Numbered from the stretch's first letter, positions 46,433-55,583 are shown. The stretch: 64,000 bases of DNA from Gemmatimonadota bacterium (GCA_022823145.1 JAJDXS010000010.1:23170-87169), one strand, 5' to 3'. Notes: generated by a model not told the origin, from the sequence alone. Numbers and translations are program-made.

Positions 46433-47408
46433 GCGCGAAGCCCTGGTTGGCCTGGTCGTGATGCTCGGCGTCGCGGTCGGCGTGGTCGGCACCATCTGGC
46501 TGCAGGGAGGACTGAGGCGCGACATGCGGGAACTGCGCGCCGCCTCGCAGAACGTGGGGCAGCTGGTCGCCGGGGCCGCCGTCAGGTTTCGGGGGGTCTC
46601 TGTTGGCCATGTGGACGCGGTGAACGTGGCTCCCGACGGCGAGGCCGTCCTGGTGCACCTGAGCGTCGAGCCCGACCTGGTGCTGCCTGCGGACGCCGCG
46701 GTTCTGCTCGCGCCCGAGTCGATGTTCGGAGACTGGCAGGCCGAGATCCTCAGCCGCGCGGATTTCGAGCTGTTCTCGTTCCTGGACTACCCCGAGGAGG
46801 GTGTGCTGCCGGCCGCGGCGCTGCCCGATTTCTCCCGGTTGACTGCCACCGCCGACCAGATCGCCAGAAGGCTGACGACGATCTCGGAGCGCTTCGAAGT
46901 CGCCTTCACGGAGGAGACGGCCCTCAACCTCAAGAACGCCATCGACAACATCGGCGCGGTCAGCGACGGCTTGTCCGAGATCATCACGCAGCAGGCAGCC
47001 CGCTTCGAGGACCTCTCCGAGGGGGTCAACGCGTCAGCCGCGGAACTCGGCGCCGCAGCCCGTCAGGCCAGACTTTCGTTCGAACGCGTCGATTCGATCA
47101 TCGCCAACACCCAGGTGGAGGGGATGCTCGGGGACGCGGGTGCCACCATGAGCAATCTGCGCGAGTTGACCGAGTCCATGAATGCGTCGCTGGGCGACCT
47201 GCGGTCGGCGGCCCAGCGCGCCGATACCACCTTCGCACGGCTGGACGAACTGCTGGCCGCGGCCGAATCGGGCGACGGGTCGCTGGGACGACTGCTGGGG
47301 GATCCGACACTGGCGGAAGGTGCCACCGAAGCCGTCCAGGAGCTGAGGGCGCTTCTGGCCGACATCCAGGAAAACCCGCGTCGCTACCTGAGTTTCTCGA
47401 TCTTCTAA
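46422..47408 (+). CDS. mlaD: MCE-domain protein, MlaD-type
   Basis: The protein has 328 residues, one N-terminal membrane helix (ALVGLVVMLGVAVGVVGTIWL), then the MCE domain (QLVAGAAVRFRGVSVGHVDAV, SVEPDLVLPADAAVLL). A long helical tail of about 200 residues follows, rich in coiled-coil-like heptads (ASLGDLRSAAQRADTTFARL). It is much longer than the E. coli MlaD, suggesting a longer tunnel across the periplasm. The start has GGGAGGA upstream and overlaps mlaF. Confidence 0.92.
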   Translation: MERRREALVGLVVMLGVAVGVVGTIWLQGGLRRDMRELRAASQNVGQLVAGAAVRFRGVSVGHVDAVNVAPDGEAVLVHLSVEPDLVLPADAAVLLAPESMFGDWQAEILSRADFELFSFLDYPEEGVLPAAALPDFSRLTATADQIARRLTTISERFEVAFTEETALNLKNAIDNIGAVSDGLSEIITQQAARFEDLSEGVNASAAELGAAARQARLSFERVDSIIANTQVEGMLGDAGATMSNLRELTESMNASLGDLRSAAQRADTTFARLDELLAAAESGDGSLGRLLGDPTLAEGATEAVQELRALLADIQENPRRYLSFSIF

Positions 47409-47410
47409 CA

Positions 47411-47878
47411 ATGGCAACATCAGTGAGGGGGCGGATGAAGAGGGCGGAGGCCAGGCGGATCGAGCGGAGCGCGGGGGGCGTTGTGGTGCGATGCCTCGCC
47501 GGAATCTGGCATGCACTTGTGATCAGGGATCCGTACGGCAACTGGTCGCTGCCCAAGGGACACATCGAGGGCGGCGAGAGCCTGCGCGAGACTGCGGTCC
47601 GCGAAGTGGAGGAGGAGACCGGGATCAGACCGGATCTCGTGGGGCCGAAGATCGGCACCATCGACTGGACCTTCCAGCAGGGGCGTGAAACGATCCACAA
47701 GTTCTGCACCTTCTTCCTCATGCGAAGCCGGGTGGGCGAGCCCGTGCCCCAGCGCGCCGAGGGAATCAGCGAATGCCTGTGGCTTCCGATGCAGGACGCC
47801 GCCCGGCGCATCCCGTACACGGATACGAGGGAAGTGGTTGATCGAGCCGACGCCCTGATCGTCGAGGCCGGGTGGTGA
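47411..47878 (+). CDS. Nudix hydrolase
   Basis: The protein has 155 residues with a complete Nudix box GHIEGGESLRETAVREVEEETG (positions about 50-71 in two halves: GHIEGGESL and RETAVREVEEETG). The lead-in SAGGVVVRCLAGIWHALVI and the WSLPKGH sequence resemble diadenosine-polyphosphate hydrolases. It probably cleans up dinucleoside polyphosphates or damaged nucleotides in the cytoplasm. It lies two bases after mlaD and overlaps the next gene by 7 bases, so it belongs to the operon without an obvious functional link. Confidence 0.92.
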   Translation: MATSVRGRMKRAEARRIERSAGGVVVRCLAGIWHALVIRDPYGNWSLPKGHIEGGESLRETAVREVEEETGIRPDLVGPKIGTIDWTFQQGRETIHKFCTFFLMRSRVGEPVPQRAEGISECLWLPMQDAARRIPYTDTREVVDRADALIVEAGW

Positions 47879-49146
47879 ACGGCCCTGCCCCGGACCGGAG
47901 CGGCCGCAACTGGCGAGCGGTCCAGGCCACGCTGCTGGTCCTCGCAGGCGCGTTCTTCCTCTTCAGCATGCGGAGTGCGCTGAACCCGTTCATCCTCTAC
48001 TGCGTCTTCATCGCGCTGCTCACGCCCTTCCGCGGGATCCGGGGCCAGGCGCTTCTCGTCACCGTGGCCACCGTCCTGATCTGCCTCTGGGTGCTCAGCA
48101 CGGCAGGCTCCCTTCTGGCCCCCTTCTTCCTTGCGTTCGTGCTGGCGTACATCCTCGACCCCGTCGCCGACCGCGTCTCGGCGCACCCGCGCATCGGGCG
48201 CACCGCCGCGATATTCCTGATCCTCGTTCCTTTCCTGGCGCTGGGGGCGGTGGCGGTCGTCTTCGGGGTGCCCGAACTCGTCAGCCAGGCGCGCGATTTC
48301 GTTCTCCAGGCCCCGCGCGTTCTCGAGGAGTTGACAACCTGGGTGCGCGGGCTCACCCCGGAATCGCTCGGATTCGACCTCCCGTTCGTGGACGAGCCGG
48401 CGGCGCTGGCCTGGATCCAGCAGCTCGACTCCCAGTCCGTCGCGGAGCTCCTCGAGTCGCGGCGCGAAGAACTGACCCGGCGAGCGTGGGCGGCCGTGCT
48501 CGGACTGGGCCGAGGCTTCGGCACCCTGGTTACCGTTCTCGGCTATCTGGTCCTCACCCCCGTGCTGATGTTCTACCTGCTGCGCGACTACGACCGCATC
48601 ATCGCGCGCGCCCGGGATCTCCTGCCCGGCAAGCTCGAATCCCGCGTGAGCGGCTACGCACGCGAGTTCGACGACCTGCTGTCCCGGTACCTGCGCGGCC
48701 AGGTCTCGGCGTCGCTGATCACCGGCGGGATCACCTGGCTGGGCCTGCTGATCGTGGGCTTCCCCTATGCATTCCTCCTCGGCGCCATCGTGGCCGTCCT
48801 CGGGGTGATCCCCTACATGGGGGTGGCCGTGTCGCTCCTTCCCGCCGTCATCATCGCGCTCGTCAGCGACAGCGTCGGCCTCTCGCTGATCAAGGTGGCC
48901 GCCGTGTACGGGGTGGCCCAGGGGCTCGAGAGCGCGGTAATCAGCCCCCGCATCGTGGGCGAATCGGTGGGCCTGCACCCCGTCTGGATCGTGCTGGCGC
49001 TCTCGCTCGGCGGCTTCTATTTCGGCTTCGTCGGCCTGCTCATCGGTGTGCCCCTGGCCGTGGCCGCCAAGCTGCTACTGGTGCGCGGTCTGGAACGCTA
49101 CAAGAATTCGGCTCTATACAAGGAAGGGACGGTGCTGTCCCGCTAG
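47872..49146 (+). CDS. AI-2E/PerM-family membrane transporter
   Basis: The protein has 424 residues. Hydrophobic segments at the N-terminus (VQATLLVLAGAFFLFSM, LAPFFLAFVLAYILDPVADRV), a central helical loop (about 120-225) and four more C-terminal segments (SASLITGGITWLGLLIVGFPYA, VLGVIPYMGVAVSLLPAVIIAL, PVWIVLALSLGGFYFGFVGLLIGVPLA) match the AI-2E exporter family. Members move signalling molecules or ions; the substrate here is unknown. The GTG start overlaps the Nudix stop. Confidence 0.9.
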   Translation: MVNGPAPDRSGRNWRAVQATLLVLAGAFFLFSMRSALNPFILYCVFIALLTPFRGIRGQALLVTVATVLICLWVLSTAGSLLAPFFLAFVLAYILDPVADRVSAHPRIGRTAAIFLILVPFLALGAVAVVFGVPELVSQARDFVLQAPRVLEELTTWVRGLTPESLGFDLPFVDEPAALAWIQQLDSQSVAELLESRREELTRRAWAAVLGLGRGFGTLVTVLGYLVLTPVLMFYLLRDYDRIIARARDLLPGKLESRVSGYAREFDDLLSRYLRGQVSASLITGGITWLGLLIVGFPYAFLLGAIVAVLGVIPYMGVAVSLLPAVIIALVSDSVGLSLIKVAAVYGVAQGLESAVISPRIVGESVGLHPVWIVLALSLGGFYFGFVGLLIGVPLAVAAKLLLVRGLERYKNSALYKEGTVLSR

Positions 49147-49202
49147 ACGCGGACAGCCCGCCTCTCCACGCCTCCTCCTGCACTTGCAATACATCGCCTC
49201 CA

Positions 49203-50168
49203 ATGTCTGACAACCACATCGAAAACCTCGTGATCGTCGGCTCCGGGCCCGCCGGCTGGACCGCCGCCATCTACGGCGCGCGCGCGAACCTCGACCCGCT
49301 CGTCTACGAGGGCGCCGGCAGCCGCACCATGATCCCGGGCGGGCAGCTCATGTTCACCACCGACGTCGAGAACTACCCGGGCTTCGCGGACGGGATCGGC
49401 GGTATCGAGATGATGATGGAGTTCAAGAAGCAGGCCCTCCGCTTCGATACCCGCGTCGTCACCGAAGACATCGTCCAGGTCGACTTCTCCCACCGCCCCT
49501 TCCTGCTGCGCTCGTCCGCCGGCGAGGAGGTCCGCGCCCGCACGGTGGTCGTCGCGACCGGGGCCAACGCGCGCTGGCTGGGCGTGCCGGGCGAGGAGCG
49601 GCTGGCGCAGAGCGGGGGCGGGGTATCGGCCTGTGCCGTGTGCGACGGGGCGCTGCCGTTCTTCCGCGGTCAGGTCATTGCCGTGGTGGGCGGCGGCGAC
49701 AGCGCGATGGAGGAAGCTCTTTACATGACCAAGTTCGCCAGCGAGGTCCTGCTCATCCATCGCCGCGACGAGCTGCGGGCCTCCCGGATCATGCAGGATC
49801 GGGCGTTTGCGAGCGAAAAGATCCGCTTCTTGTGGAACAAGGTCGTCGCTGAAGTGCTCGGCGACGAGGTCATCAGCGGCATCAGGCTCCGGGACACGGT
49901 CACGGGGGGAGAGTCGGAGATCGCCGTCGGCGGCATGTTCGTGGCGATTGGCCACGACCCCAACACGGCATTCCTGCGCGGCCACCTCGACCTCAAGGAC
50001 AACGGCTACGTCCGCCTGCCCACCCCCTGGCGCACCGAGACGAACGTGCCGGGCGTCTTCGCGGCGGGCGATGTGATGGACGATTTCTACCGGCAGGCGG
50101 TGTCGGCGGCGGGGACGGGGTGCATGGCGGCCCTGGAAGCGGAGCGGTTCCTGGCGCACAGCGGGTGA
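49203..50168 (+). CDS. trxB: Thioredoxin reductase
   Basis: The protein has 321 residues. FAD-binding IVGSGPAGWTAAIYGARANL starts it, the redox pair CAVC is at residues 144-147, the NADPH loop is VVGGGDSAMEEALYM, and the C-terminal FAD motif is VFAAGDVMDDFYRQAVSAAGTG. It passes electrons from NADPH to thioredoxin in the cytoplasm. It is 56 bases downstream of the AI-2E family gene and may have its own promoter. Confidence 0.96.
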   Translation: MSDNHIENLVIVGSGPAGWTAAIYGARANLDPLVYEGAGSRTMIPGGQLMFTTDVENYPGFADGIGGIEMMMEFKKQALRFDTRVVTEDIVQVDFSHRPFLLRSSAGEEVRARTVVVATGANARWLGVPGEERLAQSGGGVSACAVCDGALPFFRGQVIAVVGGGDSAMEEALYMTKFASEVLLIHRRDELRASRIMQDRAFASEKIRFLWNKVVAEVLGDEVISGIRLRDTVTGGESEIAVGGMFVAIGHDPNTAFLRGHLDLKDNGYVRLPTPWRTETNVPGVFAAGDVMDDFYRQAVSAAGTGCMAALEAERFLAHSG

Positions 50169-50244
50169 GGTCATTTGCGGACTCCCGGCTGCCATCCCAC
50201 CTTGACCGCGACACCCATCCTCCCCTCCCGACCAAGGAGACAGC

Positions 50245-50634
50245 GTGAACAAGAAGTGCATCCTTGCAACGCTCGCCGGCTTTGTTGCCCTCTTCGTGCT
50301 GGGCTTCGTCCTGTACGGAGTGCTGCTGGCCGACTTCTTCGCCAACGACGCCATGTCGGCGGCGCCCAACTACCTGGCCATCGCCGGTGGCCAGCTCGCC
50401 GCTGCGGGACTTCTGGCCCTGGTGCTCAGCTGGAGGGCCGCCGAGGGGCCCGGCGATGCATTCAAGGCGGGTGCGGGCGTAGGCGTGCTGTACAGCCTGT
50501 CGTTCGGGCTGACCATGTTCGGGACCACGGAAGGCATGTTCACGGCGACCACCGTGGTTGGTGACGCCGTTGTCTCGGTGGTGATGTTCGGGATCGCGGG
50601 CATGGTGATCGCGAAGGTTCTGCACGACGGCTAG
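50245..50634 (+). CDS. Small four-helix membrane protein (DUF1761-like)
   Basis: The protein has 129 residues and a GTG start after AAGGAGACAGC. Four hydrophobic helices are apparent (ILATLAGFVALFVLGFVLYGVL, LAIAGGQLAAAGLLALVLSW, AGAGVGVLYSLSFGLTMFG, TTVVGDAVVSVVMFGIAGMVIA). The pattern resembles DUF1761-type membrane proteins. The function is unknown. Its stop overlaps the convergent SDR gene by 4 bases. Confidence 0.75.
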   Translation: MNKKCILATLAGFVALFVLGFVLYGVLLADFFANDAMSAAPNYLAIAGGQLAAAGLLALVLSWRAAEGPGDAFKAGAGVGVLYSLSFGLTMFGTTEGMFTATTVVGDAVVSVVMFGIAGMVIAKVLHDG

Positions 50635-51383
50635 CCCAGCCCCAGCCCTCCGTCCACAACGACGACCTGCCCCGTCACGTAGTCGGCGCGTGCGAGAAAC
50701 CGGACCGCGGCGGCCACGTCTTTGGGCGCGCCGACCCGTCCCATGGGGATGCGCCGCCGCGTACGCTCGATCTCGGCCTCGTTGTGGTGTTCCGGCGGCA
50801 GGACGTATCCCGGCGCGACGGCGTTGACACGCACCTCGGGGGCCAGCCGCCGAGCCATCACACGGGTGAGGTGCAGGAGCCCGGCCTTCGCCACCGAGTG
50901 ATGCGGGTGGCTGGTCCAGGGATGCAGCGCCGAGAGGTCCACGATGTTGACGACCGACCCGCGTGAGGCGCGCAGCACGGCGGCGGTTTCGCGGACGAGA
51001 AGGAAGGGCGCTCTGAGGTTGACGGCCATCACGGCGTCCCATTCCCTGGCCGTCACCGCGAGGAGGTCGGCCGCGGCGAAGCTGGCCGCCGAATTGACCA
51101 GCAGGTCCAGGCGGCCGTATCGATCGGCGGCCGTGCGGGCGAGTTCTGCGACATCGTGCTCGCGCGACAGATCGGCCCGGACGGTGTGCGCCCGCCTCTG
51201 CATCTGCCGGGCTGCCGCGGCGACTTCGCCGGCTCCCGCAGGCGACGAGTTGTAGCTGACCAGCAGGTCGTACCCACTGCGGGCCAGCGCCAGGGCGATC
51301 GCTCTTCCCACCCTCAAACCCCCGCCCGTAACAAGGGCCACGGGGTTGGATCGGGGGCCGGAATCGGTGTTGAGGACGGTCAT
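50631..51383 (-). CDS. Pteridine-reductase-like SDR with His in place of the catalytic Tyr
   Basis: The protein has 250 residues. TGGGLRVGRAIALALARSGYD is the cofactor loop in the PTR1/FolM style (GxxxRxG), NSAASF the NNAS-like segment, and PEVRVNAVAPGYVLPP the C-terminal family region. The catalytic YxxxK motif reads HSVAKAG (in PHHSVAKAGLLHLTR), so the proton-donating Tyr is replaced by His, while VDLSA keeps the Ser. It may be an unusual pteridine reductase or a non-reductive binder. The pterin synthase gene 1.8 kb away supports a pterin link. The ATG at 51383 lies next to a good promoter, so the mRNA may be almost leaderless. Confidence 0.82.
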   Translation of the reverse strand: MTVLNTDSGPRSNPVALVTGGGLRVGRAIALALARSGYDLLVSYNSSPAGAGEVAAAARQMQRRAHTVRADLSREHDVAELARTAADRYGRLDLLVNSAASFAAADLLAVTAREWDAVMAVNLRAPFLLVRETAAVLRASRGSVVNIVDLSALHPWTSHPHHSVAKAGLLHLTRVMARRLAPEVRVNAVAPGYVLPPEHHNEAEIERTRRRIPMGRVGAPKDVAAAVRFLARADYVTGQVVVVDGGLGLG

Positions 51384-51392
51384 GTCGCGTGA

Positions 51393-51421
51393 TATGTAAA
51401 GTAGAAATGACAGAATGTAAA
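51393..51421 (-). promoter_or_regulatory. Promoter of the pteridine-reductase-like gene, built from a repeated motif
   Basis: Reading leftward, TTTACA (51421-51416) and TACATA (51398-51393) are 17 bases apart; the predicted start is about 3 bases before the ATG at 51383. Both hexamers sit in direct copies of ATGTAAAGT (51394-51402 and 51415-51423), two helical turns apart, which could also be regulator sites. Confidence 0.5.
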
Positions 51422-51532
51422 GTTGACGTTACGCACGAGTGCACTGGCGGCTGTCGCCACAGGGTTGGAAACGCGATGGGCCAATGGTAGCTTCCGTCGC
51501 GATCCCGGTTCCCCGACGACAAGAATACGACC

Positions 51533-52930
<1,398 letters not shown>

Positions 52931-52934
52931 GCTA

Positions 52935-52963
52935 TTGCGGTTCCGGGAATCGCGCTGCATAAT
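52935..52963 (+). promoter_or_regulatory. Sigma70-type promoter of the structured RNA
   Basis: TTGCGG (52935-52940) and CATAAT (52958-52963) are separated by exactly 17 bases, the clearest promoter in the window. Transcription would begin near 52970, precisely where the base-paired RNA starts. Confidence 0.7.
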
Positions 52964-52969
52964 GGTGTC

Positions 52970-53117
52970 GTGCTGGAGGGCTCGTATTTGAGCCAACACT
53001 GGAGGAGCCGGGACTGCTTCCCGTTGTGGACGTCACGCCCCTTCACCGGGGACGGCGAAGCCAGCGGGGGAGTCACCACACATTTGCGCCCGGGCTTCAG
53101 GTTACACCCTCCGGCAC
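52970..53117 (+). ncRNA. Structured RNA of about 150 nt: candidate riboswitch/leader or 6S-like RNA
   Basis: The first 11 bases (52970-52980, GTGCTGGAGGG) pair with 53107-53117 (CCCTCCGGCAC) by ten Watson-Crick pairs and one G-U, closing the whole RNA. Inside, the hairpins GGGA-CTGCT-TCCC (53011-53023 region) and CCCC-TTCACC-GGGG (53038-53051), a TGTGGAC/GTCACCACA helix and a GAGCCGGG/CCCGGGCTTC helix with bulges can form. No ORF with a ribosome site fits the segment. A strong hairpin follows at 53122, then a pterin synthase gene. I could not match it to TPP, cobalamin, SAM, glycine, THF or preQ1 aptamers. A stand-alone 6S-like RNA is the alternative. Confidence 0.6.
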
Positions 53118-53121
53118 CTGG

Positions 53122-53151
53122 GGGCCGGCGCCCGAGATCGGGCGCCGGCCC
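53122..53151 (+). terminator. GC-rich terminator hairpin after the structured RNA
   Basis: A perfect 14-bp stem (53122-53135 with 53138-53151) is followed by TTGCACTTT. CCGGC at 53111-53115, in the closing stem of the RNA, could alternatively pair with GCCGG at 53124-53128 in this stem. That would make a weak antiterminator. Confidence 0.75.
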
Positions 53152-53197
53152 TTGCACTTTCAGAGGACGGTGCGACCCGGTCGGGAGGGTATAGCGA

Positions 53198-53614
53198 ATG
53201 CCACGGGTCCGGATAACTCGTCGGTTGCACTTCAGCGCGGCCCATCGGCTGGCGCAGCCGGAATGGGACGATGAGAAGAACCGGCGCGTCTTCGGGGACT
53301 GCGCGAACCGGAACTGGCACGGGCACAACTACGAGTTGGACGTGACGGTCGCCGGGCCGGTGGATCCGGATACCGGCTACGTGATGGATCTGAAGGATCT
53401 CAAGGATCTGGTGAACCGACACGTGGTCGACGATCTGGACCACCGCAACCTCAATCTGGATGTGCCGTGGCTCGAGGGCGTGCTTCCCTCAACCGAGAAC
53501 CTGGTGATGCGTATCTGGGAGCGGATCGAGCCCTACATCCCGGCACCGGCCACGCTGGAGAGGGTGGTGCTGTGGGAGACGCCGCGCCACTGGGTCGAGT
53601 ATCGGGGTGACTAG
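53198..53614 (+). CDS. 6-pyruvoyl-tetrahydropterin synthase (animal PTPS-type spacing)
   Basis: The protein has 138 residues and a GGGAGGG ribosome site. Zinc ligands are His16 in HFSAAHRL and His41/His43 in WHGHNYEL; Cys35 is the presumed catalytic residue. The spacing C-x5-HGH and the context VFGDCANRNWHGHNY plus LDHRNLNLDVPW agree with mammalian PTPS, whereas E. coli QueD has C-x3-HGH. This points to tetrahydrobiopterin-type pterin synthesis more than queuosine, though the families overlap in activity. It overlaps the next SDR gene by 8 bases. The promoter, structured RNA and terminator lie directly upstream. Confidence 0.9.
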   Translation: MPRVRITRRLHFSAAHRLAQPEWDDEKNRRVFGDCANRNWHGHNYELDVTVAGPVDPDTGYVMDLKDLKDLVNRHVVDDLDHRNLNLDVPWLEGVLPSTENLVMRIWERIEPYIPAPATLERVVLWETPRHWVEYRGD

Positions 53615-54323
53615 CGGGGGGGCTGCTGCCTCGCGTCGGCGGACCGCGCTGGTGACCGGGGCGACGGGTGGGATCGGCGAGGCGGTGGCCAGGCGGCTGG
53701 CTGCGGATGGGTTTCGGGTGTGCGCGGCGGGGCGCCGGGTGGATCGGCTGGAGCGGCTTGCGGGCGAGGTGGGTGGGGTGGCGGTGCCGTTCGATGTGAC
53801 GGACGAGAATGATGTGGCGCGGGCGCGGGCCTCGGTGGAGGCGGCCGGGCTGGATGTGCTGGTCAACGCGGCCGGGGTGTTCGACCTGGCGTCGGTTGTG
53901 CAGACCGGCGGCGAGGTGTTGCGGCGGAATCTCGACGTCAACCTGGTCGGCGCCTTCAATGTGACACGGGCGTTTCTGCCCGGGATGGTCGCGGCGGGAT
54001 CGGGGCTCTTGATCAACGTGGGGTCGGTGGCGGGGTGGCGCGCGTTCCCGGAGAATAGTGCGTATTCGGCTTCCAAGTTCGGGTTGCGCGGATTTCACGA
54101 GGTCTTGTTGGAGGAGCTTCGCGGCACCGGTGTAACGGCGTGCCTCCTGGAGCCTGGAGCCGTCGACACGCCGATCTGGGACCCGCTCGACCCGGACGCG
54201 GCGCCCCACCTGCCGAATCGCGAACGGATGCTGTGCCCCGAAGACGTGGCCCGCGCGGCCGGGTTCGTGGCGGGGCTGCCGGACGGGGTGGCGGTCCCGC
54301 TGCTTCGCATCGAGCGCGCGTGA
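53607..54323 (+). CDS. Short-chain dehydrogenase/reductase coupled to the pterin synthase
   Basis: The protein has 238 residues and a GTG start overlapping the PTPS stop by 8 bases. Rossmann loop TGATGGIGEAVARRLA, NAAG, Ser in NVGSVAG and YSASK are all intact, so it is a functional classical SDR. AAGRR after the second strand suggests NADP(H). In the animal pathway PTPS is followed by sepiapterin reductase, also an SDR, so reduction of 6-pyruvoyl-tetrahydropterin is a reasonable but unproven role. Its stop overlaps the next GTG (GTGA). Confidence 0.88.
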   Translation: MTSGGAAASRRRTALVTGATGGIGEAVARRLAADGFRVCAAGRRVDRLERLAGEVGGVAVPFDVTDENDVARARASVEAAGLDVLVNAAGVFDLASVVQTGGEVLRRNLDVNLVGAFNVTRAFLPGMVAAGSGLLINVGSVAGWRAFPENSAYSASKFGLRGFHEVLLEELRGTGVTACLLEPGAVDTPIWDPLDPDAAPHLPNRERMLCPEDVARAAGFVAGLPDGVAVPLLRIERA

Positions 54324-55084
54324 ACGTCACACTCACCGACCATCTGGTGTGCCCCAGGTGCGGGCCGCCGTTCGGGTTGATCCTGCTCGCTCACAAGGTG
54401 CGCGACCGCAGGGTGCAGCGCGGCGAGTTCGGGTGCGCGAACTGCCGGGATCGCTTCCCGGTCGAGGACGGGTTCGGGGACCTGCGGCCGCCGCCGCGTG
54501 GGGAGTCGATGCGTGAAGAGGGGTTGGGGGGAGAGGGCGGCGCGGCTGTTGCGGGCGCGCCGGGCGATGCGGGCGGCGCGGCGGGTGGAGGCGGGGCGCC
54601 TGCGGGGGCCGGCGGTGGCGATGCGGCGACCCGTGCGCTGCGCCTGGCTGCCGGGCTGGGGGTGGCGGAAGGTCCCGGGATGATCGTCGTGCCGGACTCG
54701 AACCGCGACGAGGCGGCGGCGATCGCGCGGCTGGTGCGCGGGATCGAGGTGGTCGTGGTGGGGTGGGGTGGCCGGGGGCTGGCGGCCGAGGGCGTGAGCG
54801 CGTTCGTGACGGGGCCGAGATTGCCGCTGCGCGACGGGGTGGTGCGGGGGGTGGTGGCCGAGGGGGGTGGCGGGGCGGGGTGGTGGGGCGAGTGTCTCCG
54901 GGTGCTCATGCCGGGAGGCCGTGTGGTGGTCACCGAGGCCACGGCCGCGGCTCGCGATTGGGTGCAAGGCGCGGGCCTCACCAGGGTGCTGGACGAGTCG
55001 GGCTTGCTCGTTGCCGCATTCCCCCTGCCGGGAGCCGCCCCGCGCATGGGCCGCTGGATTGGCGAGGCCAAAAGACGCCCTTGA
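54320..55084 (+). CDS. Protein with Trm112-like zinc ribbon and degenerate methyltransferase-like domain
   Basis: The protein has 254 residues. The N-terminal ~55 residues carry CPRC and CANC pairs with LTDHLVCPRCGPPF and FPVEDGFGDLRP, as in Trm112/YcaR-type zinc ribbons. A Gly/Ala-rich low-complexity linker (about 70-105) follows. The C-terminal ~150 residues (GMIVVPDSNRDEAAAIARL, LPLRDGVVRGVVAEGG, CLRVLMPGGRVVVTEA) resemble the second half of a SAM methyltransferase, but no glycine-rich SAM loop is evident. It overlaps the SDR by GTGA and is probably the third gene of the pterin operon. Function unknown. Confidence 0.7.
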   Translation: MNVTLTDHLVCPRCGPPFGLILLAHKVRDRRVQRGEFGCANCRDRFPVEDGFGDLRPPPRGESMREEGLGGEGGAAVAGAPGDAGGAAGGGGAPAGAGGGDAATRALRLAAGLGVAEGPGMIVVPDSNRDEAAAIARLVRGIEVVVVGWGGRGLAAEGVSAFVTGPRLPLRDGVVRGVVAEGGGGAGWWGECLRVLMPGGRVVVTEATAAARDWVQGAGLTRVLDESGLLVAAFPLPGAAPRMGRWIGEAKRRP

Positions 55085-55094
55085 GGCAGGCCGG

Positions 55095-55583
55095 CTAGGG
55101 GTCCGGGGACGGCGGGTACGACTCGTGCACCTGCACCACTTTCCACTCGCCCTCCATGCGCTGCACCACGATGCTCCAGACCTCGTGACCGCTGATCGGC
55201 TCCCCATCCTCGCCAACATTGGTCGAGTGAATGACCGACGTGGCCACCGCGGCGTCCCGGCTCAGCACGTGCACCGTGCTTTCTCCGAGCGTGAAGTGCA
55301 CGTTCCTTCCGACGCCGGGGAAGTATTCCTTCATCGAGGCACGATGTGACTCCAGCGGGGTGACCTCACCGCGGCTCGCCCAGGCGAAGTCGGGGCCGTC
55401 CAGGTGGTATCCGATGAAGCCGTCCACATCGTGGCCGTCGATGGTCTCGACCATCTCGTTGGCGAACTGACGTATGGAGTCGGCAAGCGCCGCACGCTCG
55501 GCATCGGTGAGCTCTCCATCACCGGTCCCGGCGCACCCCGCCAGCAGTACCGACAAGCCCAGGACTGATCTCAGCGTTCTCAT
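55095..55583 (-). CDS. SnoaL/DUF4440-like lipoprotein
   Basis: The protein has 162 residues with signal MRTLRSVLGLSVLLAGCAG. The body has the cone-barrel pattern of SnoaL-like domains: LADSIRQFANEMVETIDGHD, YHLDGPDFAWASRGEVTP and WSIVVQRMEGEWKVVQVHESY. A small ligand or an enzymatic role is possible. An alternative start at 55604 would add seven residues, with its own copy of the ribosome site produced by a 21-base duplication. Downstream of the DUF885 gene on the same strand and probably co-transcribed. Confidence 0.75.
   Translation of the reverse strand: MRTLRSVLGLSVLLAGCAGTGDGELTDAERAALADSIRQFANEMVETIDGHDVDGFIGYHLDGPDFAWASRGEVTPLESHRASMKEYFPGVGRNVHFTLGESTVHVLSRDAAVATSVIHSTNVGEDGEPISGHEVWSIVVQRMEGEWKVVQVHESYPPSPDP

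Noticed and set aside
53080..53120. Similarity to a preQ1-I riboswitch (GGTTACACCCTCC resembles its conserved loop)
   Set aside because: The A-rich tail and the second pseudoknot strand required for preQ1-I are missing, and the segment pairs instead with the 5' end of the RNA.
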